This document shows positions 62,030 to 64,000 of a DNA stretch of 64,000 bases, piece by piece. Origin of the DNA: Theobroma cacao (taxonomy: Eukaryota; Streptophyta; Magnoliopsida; Malvales; Malvaceae); contig NC_030858.1 of NCBI RefSeq assembly GCF_000208745.1, positions 38,356,825-38,420,824 of the forward strand, in the 5' to 3' direction. Position numbers and translations under genes: made by a program. The notes under the pieces were generated by a model. That model did no database searches, was not told the origin of the DNA, and saw only the letters and a list, made by a program, of their open reading frames with translations. The first letter of the stretch is position 1; each line of letters opens with the position of its first letter.

Positions 62030-64000
62030 TTATGCATGCAGGTCTTTGTTTGAACTCCATACAGGAGCTTTTGGACCAACACCATCACTCAAGATCCCAC
62101 TTCCATTCTCCACGCTAATCAGAGGATCAGATTCACTTTCCTTTACCTGCATCCATTCAAGAAAGAGGAAGGTTAGCAAATCTTCCAAGTTTATCATAAG
62201 AAAAAGGGTCACGTATAACAAATTTGGTACAACAGAACACTAAAACCACACACAGAGCAACACAAACAACTACCTGTGGCAATTGTGCTGATGCTTCACT
62301 AGCCTTCTGCTGCTGGGTCTCACTAGTACAATAATATGAATAAAGGACCATTCCGAGTACAGCAATCAAGATCCCCAAAATGTTACGCCAACTAAATGGA
62401 TCACGAAGCAGAACATAACCAAACGCCAAAACAAGGCATGTTTTCAGATGTCCTAGGACCTGATAGGTGACCGGGGATGTCTTTCCAATTACCAGAAATG
62501 TACTGAAGTTGACAGAGACAGATATCAGGCAGGACAGAACAATGAAGAACTGCAATAAAAATTCCATAGGGAAACAATCAGAAGAAAAGAAATCCAAGAA
62601 AATTATAGTATCATATTTTCTCTCTTTTCTTTTCATTTTAGCAATGATTCCATTCTTACCAGCACTTGAGGAGTATACTTGAAAGCAAAAACATTCTGGT
62701 TAGTCAAAAGCCCATCCAGAAATGGGCCAATGATAAACAAAGTTATCGCCTGATAAGGGCAAGACTGGTAGAGAAGTTGGGTGGAAGATACTTTGAACTT
62801 CTTCTGAATGGTATTAGTCATCTGAGAGGAATGGGTTAAGAATTTATACAACCAAAAGAATTTCAATAGAGCATGAAAAACCTCTTCCTACAGCACAAAC
62901 TAACAATTCAATTGTTGTTCCTAAACATAGAAACAAATGACAGAAATAAACACGAAATGAGATAGCAAATATCACTCCAGCCAAGGATACAATTTGAGCT
63001 ACGCACGTAGTAATAACAGCCAGAAGAGAAAGGACAGAACCCAGGAGATTGAGCTGAAGATCAGTCACAGTCGCAATTCCAACACCCAAAAGAAGAATGG
63101 CCAGTGAAAGCTGGATATTCCTACTGCAAAAGCATATAAATGTATCAAAATTCAGCCAAAACCAATAATTTATTACTACAAGATAATAGCAGTATAGCTG
63201 CAAATAAAACTTAAAACCAAAAGCAAATTACAAAACCAAACACGTGCAGATTTCTTCAACTGAGAGGACTTTAGAAATAGTAGAATCCAAGAAATAAATT
63301 TTGGATTATAGCAGATGAATAATGTAACCCCGAACTAGAAATTTGAGTGTCCATAGAGGTCCTTATCATCCTCTGTTGATAAGAGGAATTAGGATTTTAT
63401 CCTACCCTTTAGCATTTAGAATAAAACATTCACAATCAAGGTTTTCAATCCTTGTTTGCGAGCTTGTCAGCACCAGAAAATGGCCCCAAAGCCAATCAAT
63501 GCAATCTCTAGCCCTCTAAAAAAATTCTATTTCTTAGGTTTATCTCCAAAAAACCGCAGTTGTAAGAGGCCAAAATCATAACAACATGAAAGAACATCAG
63601 TCATACGAAGAAAGAAGCATACTCATAACTGACCTGAATCTCTTCCTGAAGAAAAGGGTCTCCAAAAGAACAGTGCAGGGAATAATTGCCAGTTTTGTCA
63701 TCTAAATATAAAACAACAGGACACAGAATTTCAGAAACTGATGCTCCTAATATGCTTGTTAAGAAGGGCTAAACTTTGAACTGGATATACATGGAACAAA
63801 CAGATTTTATATCACAATATGCTGTAAGCACAATGTATCATTCTGTATGAATTATGATGGAATCAGGCAAAACTTGGACATGACTTATATATGATTCAGG
63901 ATGATAAGGACAGGAAAATAGAACTTTACCTGGTAAAAACCAACAGAATTGAAACCCAAACTAAGATTCAAAAGCCCAATGGATATCCCATTTAATATAC
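62030..64000 (-). CDS. UXT: Nucleotide-sugar transporter, UDP-xylose transporter (UXT) type, 5' end outside window
   Basis: Six exons are visible: 64000-63930 (cut by the window), 63701-63634, 63123-62991, 62821-62660, 62549-62274 and 62146-62030. They join in frame into the C-terminal 276 or so residues. The protein is hydrophobic with several membrane helices (LAILLLGVGIATVTDLQLNL; FFIVLSCLISVSVNFSTFLV; NILGILIAVLGMVLYSYY). It carries the family-typical SPVTYQVLGHLKTCLVLAFG and ends in a hydrophilic cytosolic tail (KESESDPLISVENGSG). UXTs are Golgi or ER antiporters of the NST-KT/TPT superfamily that move UDP-xylose for cell-wall and glycoprotein synthesis. The Arabidopsis relatives are UXT1-3, one of which (At2g30460) lies near the other syntenic genes. 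Exact substrate specificity is inferred from similarity. Confidence 0.9.

Overview
The window is nuclear DNA from a flowering plant, most likely a core eudicot. The evidence is AT-rich intergenic DNA, short GT-AG introns, and plant-only families (CIPK, WNK, OVATE, EPF-like, DUF641, DUF688). I could rebuild fourteen protein-coding loci, one of them probably a pseudogene, and one tRNA-like gene. Every multi-exon model was checked for GT/AG splice sites and for exon lengths that sum to an open frame. I cannot name the species.

Layout. 0.4-1.0 kb: a DUF688-type protein (-). 4.2-5.6 kb: an intronless CIPK2/10-type kinase (+) behind a spliced leader. 7.2-9.9 kb: a SLX1-type GIY-YIG nuclease (-). 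12.1-12.5 kb: a small membrane-anchored protein (-). 13.7-17.1 kb: an EngB-type GTPase with a long basic N-terminus (-). 19.7-21.0 kb: an intronless CIPK11-type kinase (-). 25.1-26.5 kb: an EPFL6-type secreted peptide (-). 31.8-33.1 kb: a DUF641/GIL1-type protein (+). 33.9-34.4 kb: OFP17 (-). 37.3-38.4 kb: an OFP1/2-type repressor (+). 42.5-46.8 kb: a WNK kinase (-). 49.6 kb: a tRNA-Gly(GCC)-like gene (-). 50.5-54.1 kb: a nucleotidyltransferase of the PAP/TUTase fold (-). 55.6-57.3 kb: ribosomal protein S26 (-). 59.0-61.3 kb: a damaged Mn-superoxide dismutase gene (-), with a decayed extra last exon and a 27-bp minisatellite. 62.0-64.0 kb: the 3' part of a UDP-xylose-type nucleotide-sugar transporter (-), cut by the window edge.

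These are independent plant genes, not an operon. The strongest large-scale signal is gene order. The 4-47 kb block interleaves genes that, from memory of Arabidopsis gene numbers, sit in two separate places there (around At2g30350-At2g30400 and At5g58350-At5g58380). The 50-61 kb block matches At3g56320-At3g56350. This looks like the unfractionated ancestral arrangement. I found no transposon, CRISPR array, phage or clearly new multi-gene system. The most unusual local signals are the decaying MnSOD gene, the RING-less SLX1 with two SUMO-interaction-like motifs, the basic extension on EngB, and a 26-nt microexon in EPFL6.
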